Assembly: GCF_900162665.1 (NCBI RefSeq)
Contig: NZ_LT727810.1
Location: 84,291-148,290, forward strand
Reading direction: 5' to 3'
From: Oceanobacillus sojae
GTDB taxonomy: Bacteria > Bacillota > Bacilli > Bacillales > Amphibacillaceae
DNA: 64,000 bases
The position numbers were made by a program, and so were the translations under genes. A model generated the notes under the pieces. That model saw nothing but the letters and a program-made list of their open reading frames with translations, searched no databases and had not been told where the DNA came from. Below are positions 8,458 through 17,296 of the stretch, piece by piece. How positions within the stretch are numbered: the stretch's first letter is position 1; each line of letters opens with the position of its first letter.

Positions 8458-9428
8458 CTGTTCATCCTATTTTAGAAGTATCTGACGTAAAGAAGTACTT
8501 TGTCATGAAGAATGGTTTGAAAAAAGACGTTATCAAAGCTGTCGACCGCATCAGTTTCTCACTGGAAGCAGGAAAAACATTAGGGATTGTGGGAGAATCC
8601 GGTTCAGGTAAATCTACACTGGGGCGTGCGATTGTTCAATTACTGCACGATATCGAGGGAGAAGTATTATTAAATGGCAAAAGCATTATAGGATTAAAGC
8701 GGAAAGAGCTTCAAAAATTAAGAGAAGATATTCAAGTGGTATTTCAGGACCCTTATGCTTCATTGGATCCAAAACAAAAAATTAAAAAGATTATAGCGGA
8801 ACCTTTAAAAATTCATAAGAAACCGGATAGAGAAAAATCCATACATGAAATAATAGAACTTGTAGGTTTGCCGGTTGAGTTCTTAGAGCGGTATCCACAT
8901 GAACTTTCAGGCGGCCAGCGGCAACGAATTGGGATTGCAAGAGCACTGGCTTTGTCTCCATCTCTTATTCTATTTGATGAAGCTGTTTCTGCATTAGATG
9001 TTTCTGTACAGGCGCAGATTATTAACTTGATAAAAAAGTTACAGAACCAATTAAAGCTGACCTATCTTTTCATTACACATGATTTAAGTGTATTAAGACA
9101 GGTCGCTGATGAAGTAATCGTTATTTACCGGGGAAAACTGGTTGAGAAAGGAAAGGTAGAAGAAATTATTGATCAGCCTGTGCATCCTTATACAAAATTA
9201 CTCGTCTCTGCTATTCCAGAGATAGGTAAGCCAATTGTATTAGATGAAGCTGGAGAGGAAGAAAAAGTGATTAATCAAATGTTTGAAGAAGGGGAGGATG
9301 GGTGCCCGTTTTATAGTCGCTGTGAGATTAGAAAATCCATATGTCTGAAGAAATTCCCAGAGATAAGCAAACTATCTGAAACCCATGATTATTATTGTCA
9401 TGGAATATCAAATAAGAAGGAGATTTAA
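8454..9428 (+). CDS. Peptide ABC transporter ATP-binding protein, DppF/OppF type
   Basis: A 324-aa second ATPase of the importer: Walker A GESGSGKS, Q-loop VFQDPYASLDP, signature LSGGQRQR, Walker B LILFDEAVSALD, switch FITHDLS, C-terminal cysteines in GCPFYSRCEIRKSIC. Walker B has DEAVSALD as in OppF subunits. It starts at TTG 8454 behind AGGGGGTG and overlaps the stop of the preceding ATPase gene by 4 bases. Confidence 0.93.
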   Translation: MTVHPILEVSDVKKYFVMKNGLKKDVIKAVDRISFSLEAGKTLGIVGESGSGKSTLGRAIVQLLHDIEGEVLLNGKSIIGLKRKELQKLREDIQVVFQDPYASLDPKQKIKKIIAEPLKIHKKPDREKSIHEIIELVGLPVEFLERYPHELSGGQRQRIGIARALALSPSLILFDEAVSALDVSVQAQIINLIKKLQNQLKLTYLFITHDLSVLRQVADEVIVIYRGKLVEKGKVEEIIDQPVHPYTKLLVSAIPEIGKPIVLDEAGEEEKVINQMFEEGEDGCPFYSRCEIRKSICLKKFPEISKLSETHDYYCHGISNKKEI

Positions 9429-9429
9429 A

Positions 9430-10533
9430 ATGTATCGGAAAATGTTAAATGGATATTACTTAGAACTGGATGGTTCATTTTATGAGCAAGGAAAAAAACA
9501 TGGGGAAGTACTAAAAGCTGAAATTCAAAAAAATATAGACAGATATAAAGAAGCTTTAAGACAGTTTAATCTGCAAAAAATAAACTATGAAAAATTGGTA
9601 GATGATAATTTTGAATTTTTAAAGAAAAACCATCCGGAATACGCGGAGGAATTGCAGGGGCTCAGCGATGGTTCAGAAATAGAGCTGGATGATATTTTAT
9701 TTATCAATATTCCATTGTATTTTATTCTAAGATGGCTGCCGGATGAGTGCAGTTCCATTCTGGCACGTAATAAAGCAACAGCAGATGGAAAGACGTATTT
9801 AATAAAAAATAGAGATATGGGTAATGGATGGGTAGAACATGCAGTGATAAAAAGAACATTGCCTAATGGGAAGCAGCTTATTGAAGTAAGCGGTGCAGGA
9901 ATGATTACTTTCCCGGGTAACGTCATGAATTGTGATGGCCTGGCCATTTCAACAAGCGGTGTCTGGTCAGATAAAATGAGCTTTGATTTAAACAGAGTAG
10001 TAGATTCTCATGCTTTAATTAATTCAAGACTTATTGCTGAAAATGCAGCTAACGTAGATGAAGCAATTGATTATATAGAGAAAATGCCTCGTATGACAGG
10101 TTTAAATATCGTTTTAGCCGATAAAGAAAAAGCAGTAAGTGTGGAAGTGACAAAAGACAACTTACGAGTTGCTAATGAAGCGGATGATATTATTGTTCGA
10201 ACGAATCACTATGAACATCCTGATTTAGTCCAATTAAATCCGAATCGAGAGGAATATAAATCAACATTCTTTAGAAAAGAAAGAGCGGAAGCATATTTGC
10301 AAGAACATTTCGGGGATGTTCGTTTACAAGAAATGATAAAAATTGCTTCCGACCATGAAAACGGGCCAATCAATACAATATGCAGGCATCCTCATGGTGA
10401 TGTAGACTCTAATACAATTTATACAAGTATTATTGTTGTAGAAGATTTTGAAGTATGGACAACGCTATCTCAAGCCTGTTTATCGATTAATCATACCTCG
10501 ATTGATGAGGCGAAGCGAAGTGATAATCGGTGA
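9430..10533 (+). CDS. C45-family acyltransferase/amidohydrolase (Ntn hydrolase)
   Basis: A 367-aa protein of the acyl-CoA:6-aminopenicillanate acyltransferase-like family. Shared features are GSFYEQGKKHGE near the N-terminus, the nucleophile region DECSSILA (Cys107) followed by the strand KTYLIKNRDMGNGW, and later SVEVT and VRTNHYEHPDL blocks. Family members self-cleave before the Cys and hydrolyse or transfer an acyl group on an amide nitrogen. Start ATG 9430 has AAGGAG 8 bases before it. Directly after the importer, it probably trims the imported N-acyl or peptide substrate. No signal peptide, so it should act in the cytoplasm. Confidence 0.82.
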   Translation: MYRKMLNGYYLELDGSFYEQGKKHGEVLKAEIQKNIDRYKEALRQFNLQKINYEKLVDDNFEFLKKNHPEYAEELQGLSDGSEIELDDILFINIPLYFILRWLPDECSSILARNKATADGKTYLIKNRDMGNGWVEHAVIKRTLPNGKQLIEVSGAGMITFPGNVMNCDGLAISTSGVWSDKMSFDLNRVVDSHALINSRLIAENAANVDEAIDYIEKMPRMTGLNIVLADKEKAVSVEVTKDNLRVANEADDIIVRTNHYEHPDLVQLNPNREEYKSTFFRKERAEAYLQEHFGDVRLQEMIKIASDHENGPINTICRHPHGDVDSNTIYTSIIVVEDFEVWTTLSQACLSINHTSIDEAKRSDNR

Positions 10534-11549
10534 GGAAAATTAATAAGGGAAGGAACGGTTTCAGCTTTTGGACGCATTTTCCGTTAGATGACTTAGACTC
10601 TGAAAAAATTGTGAAGCGTATTTCTGAATTTAATCATGATCTTGAAATGAATGTTATCAAAACAATGCCTAATGGACTTTTTGCGATAGAAGATTGGATT
10701 TCCGACTTAGTTGATTATTCAGAGGTTCCTCATGGAGGCGTAGCCAAAATTAATGAAACAATTTATGAAGATTTGATACAAAAGATAATTTCAAAGGATT
10801 TAACAGTCACTAGAGGCGCATATAAACGGGAGATTGATTCGATTATTCAATTAAGAGATTCGTTATCGAAAAACACAGAAATTATCTGTACTGTTTTTAC
10901 ACCGCTTACACTCCTGAAAAAGTTATTTCCAAAAGATTTAGTGATGCTGATGAATAGTGGTGAGAAGGAAAAAATTGAGCAAATAACAGAGAAAATTACT
11001 GCCATAACAAAGGAATATATTGAAGCAGCTAGCAGAAGCGGCTGCGCCGGATTCTTTTTTGCTAATCAAGCCATCGACTTTCATTACCAGCATCCAGAAG
11101 AATATCAAGAGTACGGCTTGAAAGTGGAGAGGGAGCTCATTGATTTTATACATGAGCAGAATAAATATATTATTCTTCATTTACATGGCCAGATAAAATC
11201 AACGGAGATATTAAAACAATTTGACGTGGAGGGTTACAGCTGGCATATCAATGAATCAGATGTAACGATCGATGCTTTCCACGAGGAAATGCCAGATGAT
11301 AAAGTGATTTTTGGAGGGGTTTCCAGAAGGTTACTTACAGAGGGGAAAGTGGACGAGGTTATTTTGGAAGTGGATGAGTATTTATACGGATCATATGATA
11401 GACAAATTATCTTTGCTCCTGAATGTGTGATAAGGCATCCGATTAGAATGTCAGCGTTGAAGCGAATTTCAGCATTAATAAAAGAGAGAATGAATCAGAA
11501 ATCTAACGCCAATCAGATAGATTCATTCCCTCGGATCGAACAGTATTAA
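10530..11549 (+). CDS. Uroporphyrinogen decarboxylase-like methyltransferase
   Basis: A 339-aa protein whose N-terminus FSFWTHFPLDD, followed by VIKTMPNGLFAIEDW, is typical of URO-D-like methyltransferases found in corrinoid or thiol methyl-transfer systems rather than true HemE. HLHG (in IILHLHGQ) and the Cys of FAPECVIRHP lie where zinc ligands of the MtaA/MtbA-type enzymes stand, so a zinc-thiolate methyl transfer is plausible. GTG 10530 overlaps the upstream stop by 4 bases. As last gene of the operon with a C-S lyase it may handle a methylated sulfur or nitrogen compound. No corrinoid protein is encoded nearby. Confidence 0.75.
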   Translation: MRKINKGRNGFSFWTHFPLDDLDSEKIVKRISEFNHDLEMNVIKTMPNGLFAIEDWISDLVDYSEVPHGGVAKINETIYEDLIQKIISKDLTVTRGAYKREIDSIIQLRDSLSKNTEIICTVFTPLTLLKKLFPKDLVMLMNSGEKEKIEQITEKITAITKEYIEAASRSGCAGFFFANQAIDFHYQHPEEYQEYGLKVERELIDFIHEQNKYIILHLHGQIKSTEILKQFDVEGYSWHINESDVTIDAFHEEMPDDKVIFGGVSRRLLTEGKVDEVILEVDEYLYGSYDRQIIFAPECVIRHPIRMSALKRISALIKERMNQKSNANQIDSFPRIEQY

Positions 11550-11637
11550 TGTATAATAGATTTTTGGAAATGGCAAGGGGTTTTTAAGTAGACTCAGTGG
11601 CTGTGTATTTCAATCTAAGTTTATTTTAGAAATTATT

Positions 11638-11739
11638 ATGGTTGAAAGAATGTATGAGTATATATTTTGTATTGCTGCCGGATTTTATTATGCTTTAGGT
11701 ATAATAGGGTTCGGTAGTATTTTATGGTTTAAAAAGTAA
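11638..11739 (+). CDS. Small hypothetical membrane peptide (33 aa)
   Basis: An ATG-initiated frame gives a 33-aa peptide with one hydrophobic helix (YIFCIAAGFYYALGIIGF) ending in WFKK. The ribosome site is weak (AGAAAT), so translation is uncertain. It lies in the otherwise empty stretch 11550-11900 between the peptide-import operon and the reverse transcriptase module; nothing else is recognisable there. Confidence 0.3.
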   Translation: MVERMYEYIFCIAAGFYYALGIIGFGSILWFKK

Positions 11740-11904
11740 TATAGTGGACGGTGTTATCAGAGAAGCTACGGTTTGTTTCAATCAGAAAGGTATTAATAGG
11801 AATATTTATTTAAATTAAATAAAATATTATGTATAAACAATTTATTAAAGAAATTAAAAAAGTGGTGGGAATCTGTATATATTTACTCAATAATACATCT
11901 AGAT

Positions 11905-11933
11905 ATGACTTATATTGAACATTATGATATAAT
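11905..11933 (+). promoter_or_regulatory. Extended -10 promoter of the RT module
   Basis: ATGACT (11905-11910), a 17-base spacer and a perfect TATAAT (11928-11933) preceded by TGA form an extended -10 sigma-A promoter. Transcription would begin near 11940, about 350 bases before the reverse transcriptase start, so a long leader RNA is made. Confidence 0.6.
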
Positions 11934-11939
11934 TATATT

Positions 11940-12275
11940 TGCCTACTTATTTACAAGTTAAGTAGAATACAAGGTTTGAAACTGTCAAGTAGTAACCTCC
12001 GATAATCAGAAGATTTGTGGAAAGTTATATCATTGATTAATAAGCTTCTTAATAAATGATATAACCATCCTATTATCGGCAATACCAATGAAAGAGCCAT
12101 TGCCAGAATCTCTCCTTTCGAGTTACTAATAATGATGTATTCAATACCATTGTAACAGATTAGTTGAACTATCTTGGTGTGCTACATGTAAAAATGGTCA
12201 ATATTGTAGTTCTATGGCTAAGTGCTGCAGAAGGAACTATTGTCAGAAACCAAGTCTGCTGTTCCTTCTGCTCCA
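11940..12275 (+). ncRNA. Structured leader, candidate RT-associated noncoding RNA
   Basis: This 335-base stretch between promoter and reverse transcriptase has no good frame but folds well. Visible stems: 11943-11949 with 11959-11965; an 8-bp closing stem 11999-12006 with 12072-12079 that contains an 11-bp stem 12024-12034 with 12055-12065; a 6-bp stem 12078-12083 with 12099-12104 that competes with the closing stem; and an 11-bp stem 12227-12237 with 12261-12271 ending 9 bases before the ribosome site. Several defence RTs (for example DRT2 and DRT9) use an upstream noncoding RNA as template or partner; that this one does is inference. Confidence 0.5.
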
Positions 12276-12291
12276 AAAATGAGGTGTAACT

Positions 12292-13638
12292 TTGCTTGAA
12301 TATGATAAATATCCAATGAAAAAATATATTCATTTTGATCGCAGGGTGAGAATTGAAAAAAAAGAGAGCTATCTAACCAATCGTAATCGGATTGCGTTGC
12401 ATAGCTTTTTGCCATTTATTCACTATAAAGATTCCTTTGACCGAAATATTGGACAGAAAAATCCTGACATGGATTATAGACCAATCAAAAATAAAAATAG
12501 AGATATTATGTATGCCGGTCATCTGGATAATTATATTTTTAAATTTTACGCAGAAAAATTGAATTGTGAATATAATAGTTGGACTAGTTCTAATCAAATT
12601 GATGAATGTTCCATTGCCTATAGAGATAATAAAGATGGTAGTTCGAATATTGAATTTGCAGCCGAGATAATAAATTCAATAGTTCAACATGAAGAGGCTT
12701 ATATTATAGTAGGTGACTTCACTAAATACTTTGATTATCTAAATCATAAAATTCTTAAAGAGCGTGTGAAAACAGTTTTAAAGACAAGTTTATTAGAAGA
12801 AGATTGGTATAATGTATTTCGATCTGTAACCAAGTACGGTTATTATGAAAAATCATTTTTAGAAAAGAAATTTGGTTCGGATAGGTTTCTGCGAAGTAAA
12901 GGTACATATAGTTACTTTAAACAGTTTAAAGATTTCAGAGCATTTCAGCGTGAATATAAGTGTGAAAAAAATCTGGATAATTATGGTATTCCACAAGGAA
13001 CTGCAATTAGTGCGGTATTAGCAAATGTTTATTCTATAAATTTTGATAAAGAAGTCCAGCAAATCGCTAAACATTATTCAGGGCTATATAGAAGGTATTC
13101 AGATGATTACATAATTGTGATTCCTAAGAAACATAATAACGATACTACCATAGCGCAAATTAAAGAAATTGATAAGCAAGTGAGAAGACTGGCGGAAAAA
13201 GATAAAATTATAATACAAGAAGAAAAAACTGGATTATTTGAATATAGTAATGAAATATTAACGGATATAGAAGAAAATAAAGAATCTCATCTTGATTATC
13301 TGGGTTTTGTATTTGATGGAGCCAATGTACAAATGAGAGGTAAGAGTCCATATAAGTTTTATAGAAAAGCTAACCAATTGATTGATAAAGCAATTAGCGT
13401 AAAAGAGAAAAAGAAATTAGACAAGATACCATATAGAAAATCGATTTATAGCCAATATACTGATTTGGGAACTGAAAGAAAACCATATGGGAATTTTATT
13501 ACTTATGCTAAAAAAGCGCAAAATTCATTCGATAAAATTTCACCAAAAACTAATAATCTAATGATGCAACAAATTAAGAATCGAAAAAAGAAAATTGAGA
13601 AAAAGTTGGGGATTAGGATACATTCAAAGAGCTTTTGA
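12292..13638 (+). CDS. UG/Abi-type defence reverse transcriptase (YSDD active site)
   Basis: A 448-aa stand-alone reverse transcriptase. Motifs in order: RPIKNKNRDIMYAGHLDNYIF (63-83), SIAYR (107-111), the first catalytic Asp in VGDFTKYFDYL (Asp142), NYGIPQGTAIS (230-240), LYRRYSDDYIIV with the catalytic pair Asp271-Asp272, and LDYLGFVF (334-341). There is no maturase X or HNH domain and no msr/msd-like repeat flanking it, which speaks against a group II intron or retron; the plan fits the unknown-group/Abi RTs used in phage defence (DRT systems). The subgroup cannot be fixed by reading. TTG 12292 follows GAGGTG at 12281-12286. The partner gene follows after 160 bases. Confidence 0.85.
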   Translation: MLEYDKYPMKKYIHFDRRVRIEKKESYLTNRNRIALHSFLPFIHYKDSFDRNIGQKNPDMDYRPIKNKNRDIMYAGHLDNYIFKFYAEKLNCEYNSWTSSNQIDECSIAYRDNKDGSSNIEFAAEIINSIVQHEEAYIIVGDFTKYFDYLNHKILKERVKTVLKTSLLEEDWYNVFRSVTKYGYYEKSFLEKKFGSDRFLRSKGTYSYFKQFKDFRAFQREYKCEKNLDNYGIPQGTAISAVLANVYSINFDKEVQQIAKHYSGLYRRYSDDYIIVIPKKHNNDTTIAQIKEIDKQVRRLAEKDKIIIQEEKTGLFEYSNEILTDIEENKESHLDYLGFVFDGANVQMRGKSPYKFYRKANQLIDKAISVKEKKKLDKIPYRKSIYSQYTDLGTERKPYGNFITYAKKAQNSFDKISPKTNNLMMQQIKNRKKKIEKKLGIRIHSKSF

Positions 13639-13798
13639 GAAACCTACTTTGTAGAACAAGTATTTAAAAGGCAATTTAAATTATTCAAATTTAAATGACT
13701 AATTTTATTCTGCCGCCTATATTTAAATATTTAATGTAATAAGAAAACTACCAGTACGAATTTTTGGTGATATAAACTAACAAGAGGTGACAATCAAA

Positions 13799-15130
13799 TT
13801 GAGAATTGATAAAGCAATAGGTGTTATTGATAAAAAGATTTGTAGGAATATTGAATATCTTAAATCAATTGATCGAGGTTTTTTATCGCAAAATATTTTG
13901 TCTGATTTACGCGATTTAGTAGAACATACCTCTCTAAAGGCATTTAGTAATGGAGTAGATATAGACATTTCATACGAAAATATTCAAAAAGCAAATGAGT
14001 ATGTTAAAACAGTTGCCTCTTTAAATTTTTTAAACAAATTTCATAGTTTCCTTCAAATAACAACCTCGCATTATACTCTTGACGAGGGAGTTTCTGAACG
14101 ATTAATGCTTAAATATTATAAATACATGCTGGAAATAAAAGAATTATTACAAAATAGATATAATATAAATATTTTATCGAATATAGAGGAATTTCCAATA
14201 AAACTAGACCCACACTTAAATGAATACAACGAGAAAATAGCTGAGAGAATCAACAGTTCTGCAATCAGCGGTTACAGTAATGAATATAATGATAGGTATT
14301 ATATATGGAAAATAAAACCATTCTTTGTGAACCAAAAAATTTACTATGAAGTAACGTTTACAACGGCAAATGATTATGTGAGTAAATTTGATAGAATAAT
14401 TGCCTTTACTGATATTGATATAATGTCTAACTATGCAGTTAAGTTTTCAATTAGGAATGATATTATAGATGTTTTAGGAAAGAGAATGTCAATTAAAATT
14501 ATAGAAAATTATGAAGTATCTATTCGTCCGTGTGAATTGAATAATTTTGCTCGCATTTTTGGCTTGGATTCTAAAATTTCAACGGGGCATGTTGAGTATA
14601 AAGAATTAATGTTATTTATATTTAATACTGGGATGGATCTTAGTCAATTTGTTAGTATGCCCAAAAATTACTACAAGGAAATAAAAGAGAAGATAAACTT
14701 TAGTTCGAAAAGCTCGCAAATTTTTAACTTGCTAGACAAGTGTAGAGAGATAATAATTAACAATTCTCCTGGAACAAATACATTAAAATATTTACTCTAT
14801 AAATTGAACAACAAAATAATAAAAAGTCAAATTAATCACAGAACCTGTCATTTTTTATCGGATATGTATTTGGACTATGGTTGTATACCCTTTGATCAAA
14901 TGCCATTTAATACTTCTTTAAGAAGTCATAATCCTAGATTAGTCGATTTATTTGCTTGTATTGATATTGATGATAGGGAACATGAGTTATTTGCTAGAAT
15001 GATAAAAAATAATACTGAAATAGATGGACAATTATTTACAAGTAGAAAAGATATAACTAACTTTGAAGATATTGATTATTTGATATTAACTCAACTTTCG
15101 CAGCTAGAAAGAAGCATTCAATTTAACTAG
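13799..15130 (+). CDS. Uncharacterised RT-linked protein with HEPN-like Rx4H motif
   Basis: A 443-aa, AT-rich protein I cannot assign to a named family. Near the N-terminus, in an all-helical region, SQNILSDLRDLVEHTSLKAF contains R38-D39-x3-H43, the shape of the HEPN RNase motif (Rx4-6H with a polar residue after Arg). A beta-rich middle follows (about 155-250: YYIWKIKPFFVNQKIYYEVTFT, then FDRIIAFTDIDI). No transmembrane segments or Walker motifs. I take TTG 13799 as start because AGAGGTGA at 13783-13790 is spaced 8 bases; the GTG at 13787 lies within that site. It shares direction and an AT-rich character with the RT gene, suggesting one module. The IS begins about 56 bases after the stop, so loss of a longer C-terminus by the insertion is possible. 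Confidence 0.6.
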   Translation: MRIDKAIGVIDKKICRNIEYLKSIDRGFLSQNILSDLRDLVEHTSLKAFSNGVDIDISYENIQKANEYVKTVASLNFLNKFHSFLQITTSHYTLDEGVSERLMLKYYKYMLEIKELLQNRYNINILSNIEEFPIKLDPHLNEYNEKIAERINSSAISGYSNEYNDRYYIWKIKPFFVNQKIYYEVTFTTANDYVSKFDRIIAFTDIDIMSNYAVKFSIRNDIIDVLGKRMSIKIIENYEVSIRPCELNNFARIFGLDSKISTGHVEYKELMLFIFNTGMDLSQFVSMPKNYYKEIKEKINFSSKSSQIFNLLDKCREIIINNSPGTNTLKYLLYKLNNKIIKSQINHRTCHFLSDMYLDYGCIPFDQMPFNTSLRSHNPRLVDLFACIDIDDREHELFARMIKNNTEIDGQLFTSRKDITNFEDIDYLILTQLSQLERSIQFN

Positions 15131-15186
15131 CCGTAAAGCTTATTACTGTTCAAATATGGTCGTTGACATTAGAAATAGGTATAAAA

Positions 15187-16623
15187 AAACACCTCAACTT
15201 TTGGTATAGTGTAATTGACTAGAAAACACTACCAATACAGAAGAGGTGTCTCCTATATGATAGCGAATAATGACCAAAATAATCAACTACCAAATGAACT
15301 TTCTTCCATCTTTAAAGAATTAAACGTGTATAAGCATCTTAGAAAAGCTGGTATTACAAAGTCTGTCGGTTTTACTTGTGCCTATCTTTTTCAATTGATT
15401 TTTTGTTTGATCTTTGAAAATAAGAACTGGTATCAAATACTTCAAAGTAACAAAGCGAGTGATTGTCCAGAGAAGAATGCTGTCTATCGTTTTTTAAACA
15501 AATCTACCTTCGCTTGGAGAAGGTTCTTACTATTTCTAAGTGCTCATACCATTGGAAAAGTAACCAGCTTAACGCGTCATGATCGCCCCAAAGTATTGAT
15601 TGTAGATGATTCTTCGTATGATCGTAACCGCAGTAAATCGGTTGAATTATTAGCTCGCTGTTTTGACCATGCATCCCAAAAGATGCGCTTTTATAAAGGG
15701 TTCCGTATGCTCACGCTTGGTTGGTCAGATGGTGCAACGTTCATTCCCGTAGACTTTTCTTTATTGAGCTCGAAGAAAAGCCAAATAAATGGCATATCAT
15801 CAAAAATTGATAAGCGTAGTTCCGGTTATAAACGCAGAGTAGAAGCATTACAAACCGCACCTGAGCAACTACCAAGTATGGTGGAACGCGCGATGAATGC
15901 CGGTATCGATGCTTCCTATGTGCTGATGGACTCTTGGTTCACGTATCAGCCTCTCGTTAAGGAGATAAAAGAGCAAGGCTTGGACGTCATTGGCATGGTA
16001 AAGAACTTGAAACAGCGTTACCTTGTGAATGGCCAACGTGTAAGCTTAAAAGAACTTTATCGTTTTGCGAAACCAACAGATGGAAAGAAAGGCATTCTTC
16101 GTTCGATTCATACGACACAAGCGAATGGCATTCCTATTAAAGTTGTCTTTGTTCGTAATCGGAATAAAAAGAGCGAATGGTTAGCTATTCTAAGCACCGA
16201 TTGTACACTTAGTGATCAAGAAATCATTCGTATTTATGGGATGAGATGGGACATTGAAGTTTTTTTCAAAACAACAAAATCTCTTTTAAAACTTCAAAAA
16301 GAGTTCCAAAGTCGTTCGTATGACGGCTTAATTAGTCATACGACCATCGTATTCGCACGCTATATTGTTCTCTCGTGGCAAAACCGATGTAGCACAGACG
16401 AGCGAACACTTGGCGGCATGTTTTATGAATTGTGTGATGAAGTTAGTGATCTCGATTGGGCTGTGGCACTTCAGCAGTTGATCGAGCTTCTTGAAGATGC
16501 CTTGAAAATGAGCAATAAAAAGGTACAAAAATTAATCAAAAGTCAAGTCCAACAATGGATTGCAGGTTTACCCAGCTATATCAGGGCTTACCTGCCTATT
16601 TCAGTGTGCGAAAGTTGAGTTAT
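15187..16623 (+). mobile_element. IS4-family insertion sequence
   Basis: About 1.44 kb carrying one transposase gene. The ends share the imperfect inverted repeat core CTCAACTTT (15193-15201 and, inverted, 16611-16619). TATAAAA occurs just outside both ends (15180-15186 and 16624-16630) and may be the target duplication, though A-rich sequence makes the exact borders uncertain. Just inside the left end, ACACCTC (15189-15195) and GAGGTGT (15243-15249) can pair as a hairpin over the transposase ribosome site. It separates the RT-linked gene from the GGCT-like gene. Confidence 0.75.
15257..16618 (+). CDS. IS4-family transposase
   Basis: A 453-aa DDE transposase. The catalytic residues are visible in LIVDDSSYDRNRS (first Asp), VLMDSWFTYQ (second Asp) and the YREK-like segment IYGMRWDIEVFFKTTKSLLKL (Glu). 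The protein is uninterrupted and the stop codon lies inside the right inverted repeat. ATG 15257 is used because GAGGTG precedes it at 15243-15248; the upstream in-frame start at 15215 would read through that site. It looks intact and probably active. Confidence 0.9.
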   Translation: MIANNDQNNQLPNELSSIFKELNVYKHLRKAGITKSVGFTCAYLFQLIFCLIFENKNWYQILQSNKASDCPEKNAVYRFLNKSTFAWRRFLLFLSAHTIGKVTSLTRHDRPKVLIVDDSSYDRNRSKSVELLARCFDHASQKMRFYKGFRMLTLGWSDGATFIPVDFSLLSSKKSQINGISSKIDKRSSGYKRRVEALQTAPEQLPSMVERAMNAGIDASYVLMDSWFTYQPLVKEIKEQGLDVIGMVKNLKQRYLVNGQRVSLKELYRFAKPTDGKKGILRSIHTTQANGIPIKVVFVRNRNKKSEWLAILSTDCTLSDQEIIRIYGMRWDIEVFFKTTKSLLKLQKEFQSRSYDGLISHTTIVFARYIVLSWQNRCSTDERTLGGMFYELCDEVSDLDWAVALQQLIELLEDALKMSNKKVQKLIKSQVQQWIAGLPSYIRAYLPISVCES

Positions 16624-16681
16624 TATAAAATCAAAAATTACTATCACTTTCAAAATGAAGTGAAGCAAGGAGGTTTTCATC

Positions 16682-17296
16682 ATGGACGTATGGTATGTAA
16701 GCTATGGTTCCAACATTAGCAAAAAACGTTTTGCCTGTTATATCGAAGGCGGTATTCCTGAAGGCTCCGCAAAATCAGAAAGAGGCTGTAAAAATATCAC
16801 ACTGCCAAAGAAAACAAAAAAAGCCATCCTTCCTTATCCGCTCTATTTTATGAAGGAAAAAAGTAAATGGGGTAAGGGCGGAGTTGCCTTTATCGGTCAT
16901 GAACCGGATAAAGACACAAAGACATATGCTAGAAAATATCTGATCACGGATGAACAATTCGGGGAAGTCGTGGAGCAGGAAAATAATGTTGATGCCTTAC
17001 AAATCGATGTACAGGAGATTATGGAGAAAGGCTATGTTGACCTGGAAGAAGGCTGGTATGGAAGGGTTATTTACTTGGGAAAAGAGGACGGGGCGCCAAC
17101 GTTTACATTTACTAATCCAGACGTAATGGGCACACATGGGTTTATCACTCCGCCTAAATCCTATTTATCTATGATTTCCCGTGGGTTAAAAGAGATTGGC
17201 CTTACAGAAGAGGAAATTGTGGAATATTTTTTAACTAAACCTGGAATTGAAGGGGTGTTTACGGAGGATTCGCTTTTGGGGTATATTTTTGGCTGA
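16682..17296 (+). CDS. Gamma-glutamylcyclotransferase-like (AIG2/GGCT fold) protein
   Basis: A 204-aa protein that begins WYVSYGSNISKKRF; YGSN (residues 8-11) is the substrate-loop signature of GGCT/AIG2-like enzymes. Family members cyclise gamma-glutamyl amines or related amides. Its C-terminal half (PDVMGTHGFITPPKSYLSMISRGLKEIGL) is specific to a Bacillaceae subgroup, sometimes mislabelled histone deacetylase. AAGGAGG precedes the ATG. It starts about 60 bases beyond the IS, which may have replaced its promoter. A decayed copy lies at 23.1-23.5 kb. Confidence 0.7.
   Translation: MDVWYVSYGSNISKKRFACYIEGGIPEGSAKSERGCKNITLPKKTKKAILPYPLYFMKEKSKWGKGGVAFIGHEPDKDTKTYARKYLITDEQFGEVVEQENNVDALQIDVQEIMEKGYVDLEEGWYGRVIYLGKEDGAPTFTFTNPDVMGTHGFITPPKSYLSMISRGLKEIGLTEEEIVEYFLTKPGIEGVFTEDSLLGYIFG

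Noticed and set aside
12218..12415. Minus-strand frame inside the RT leader
   Set aside because: It overlaps the 11-bp hairpin and the RT start and has no ribosome site.
12292..13638. Group II intron maturase or retron RT
   Set aside because: No maturase or endonuclease domain, no domain V/VI-like RNA after the gene, and no retron msr/msd inverted repeats; the SIAYR and YSDD blocks fit UG/Abi RTs better.
15180..16630. Certain target-site duplication TATAAAA of the IS4 element
   Set aside because: The bases are A/T-rich and the inverted repeats are offset by two, so the exact ends cannot be fixed; kept only as a possibility.
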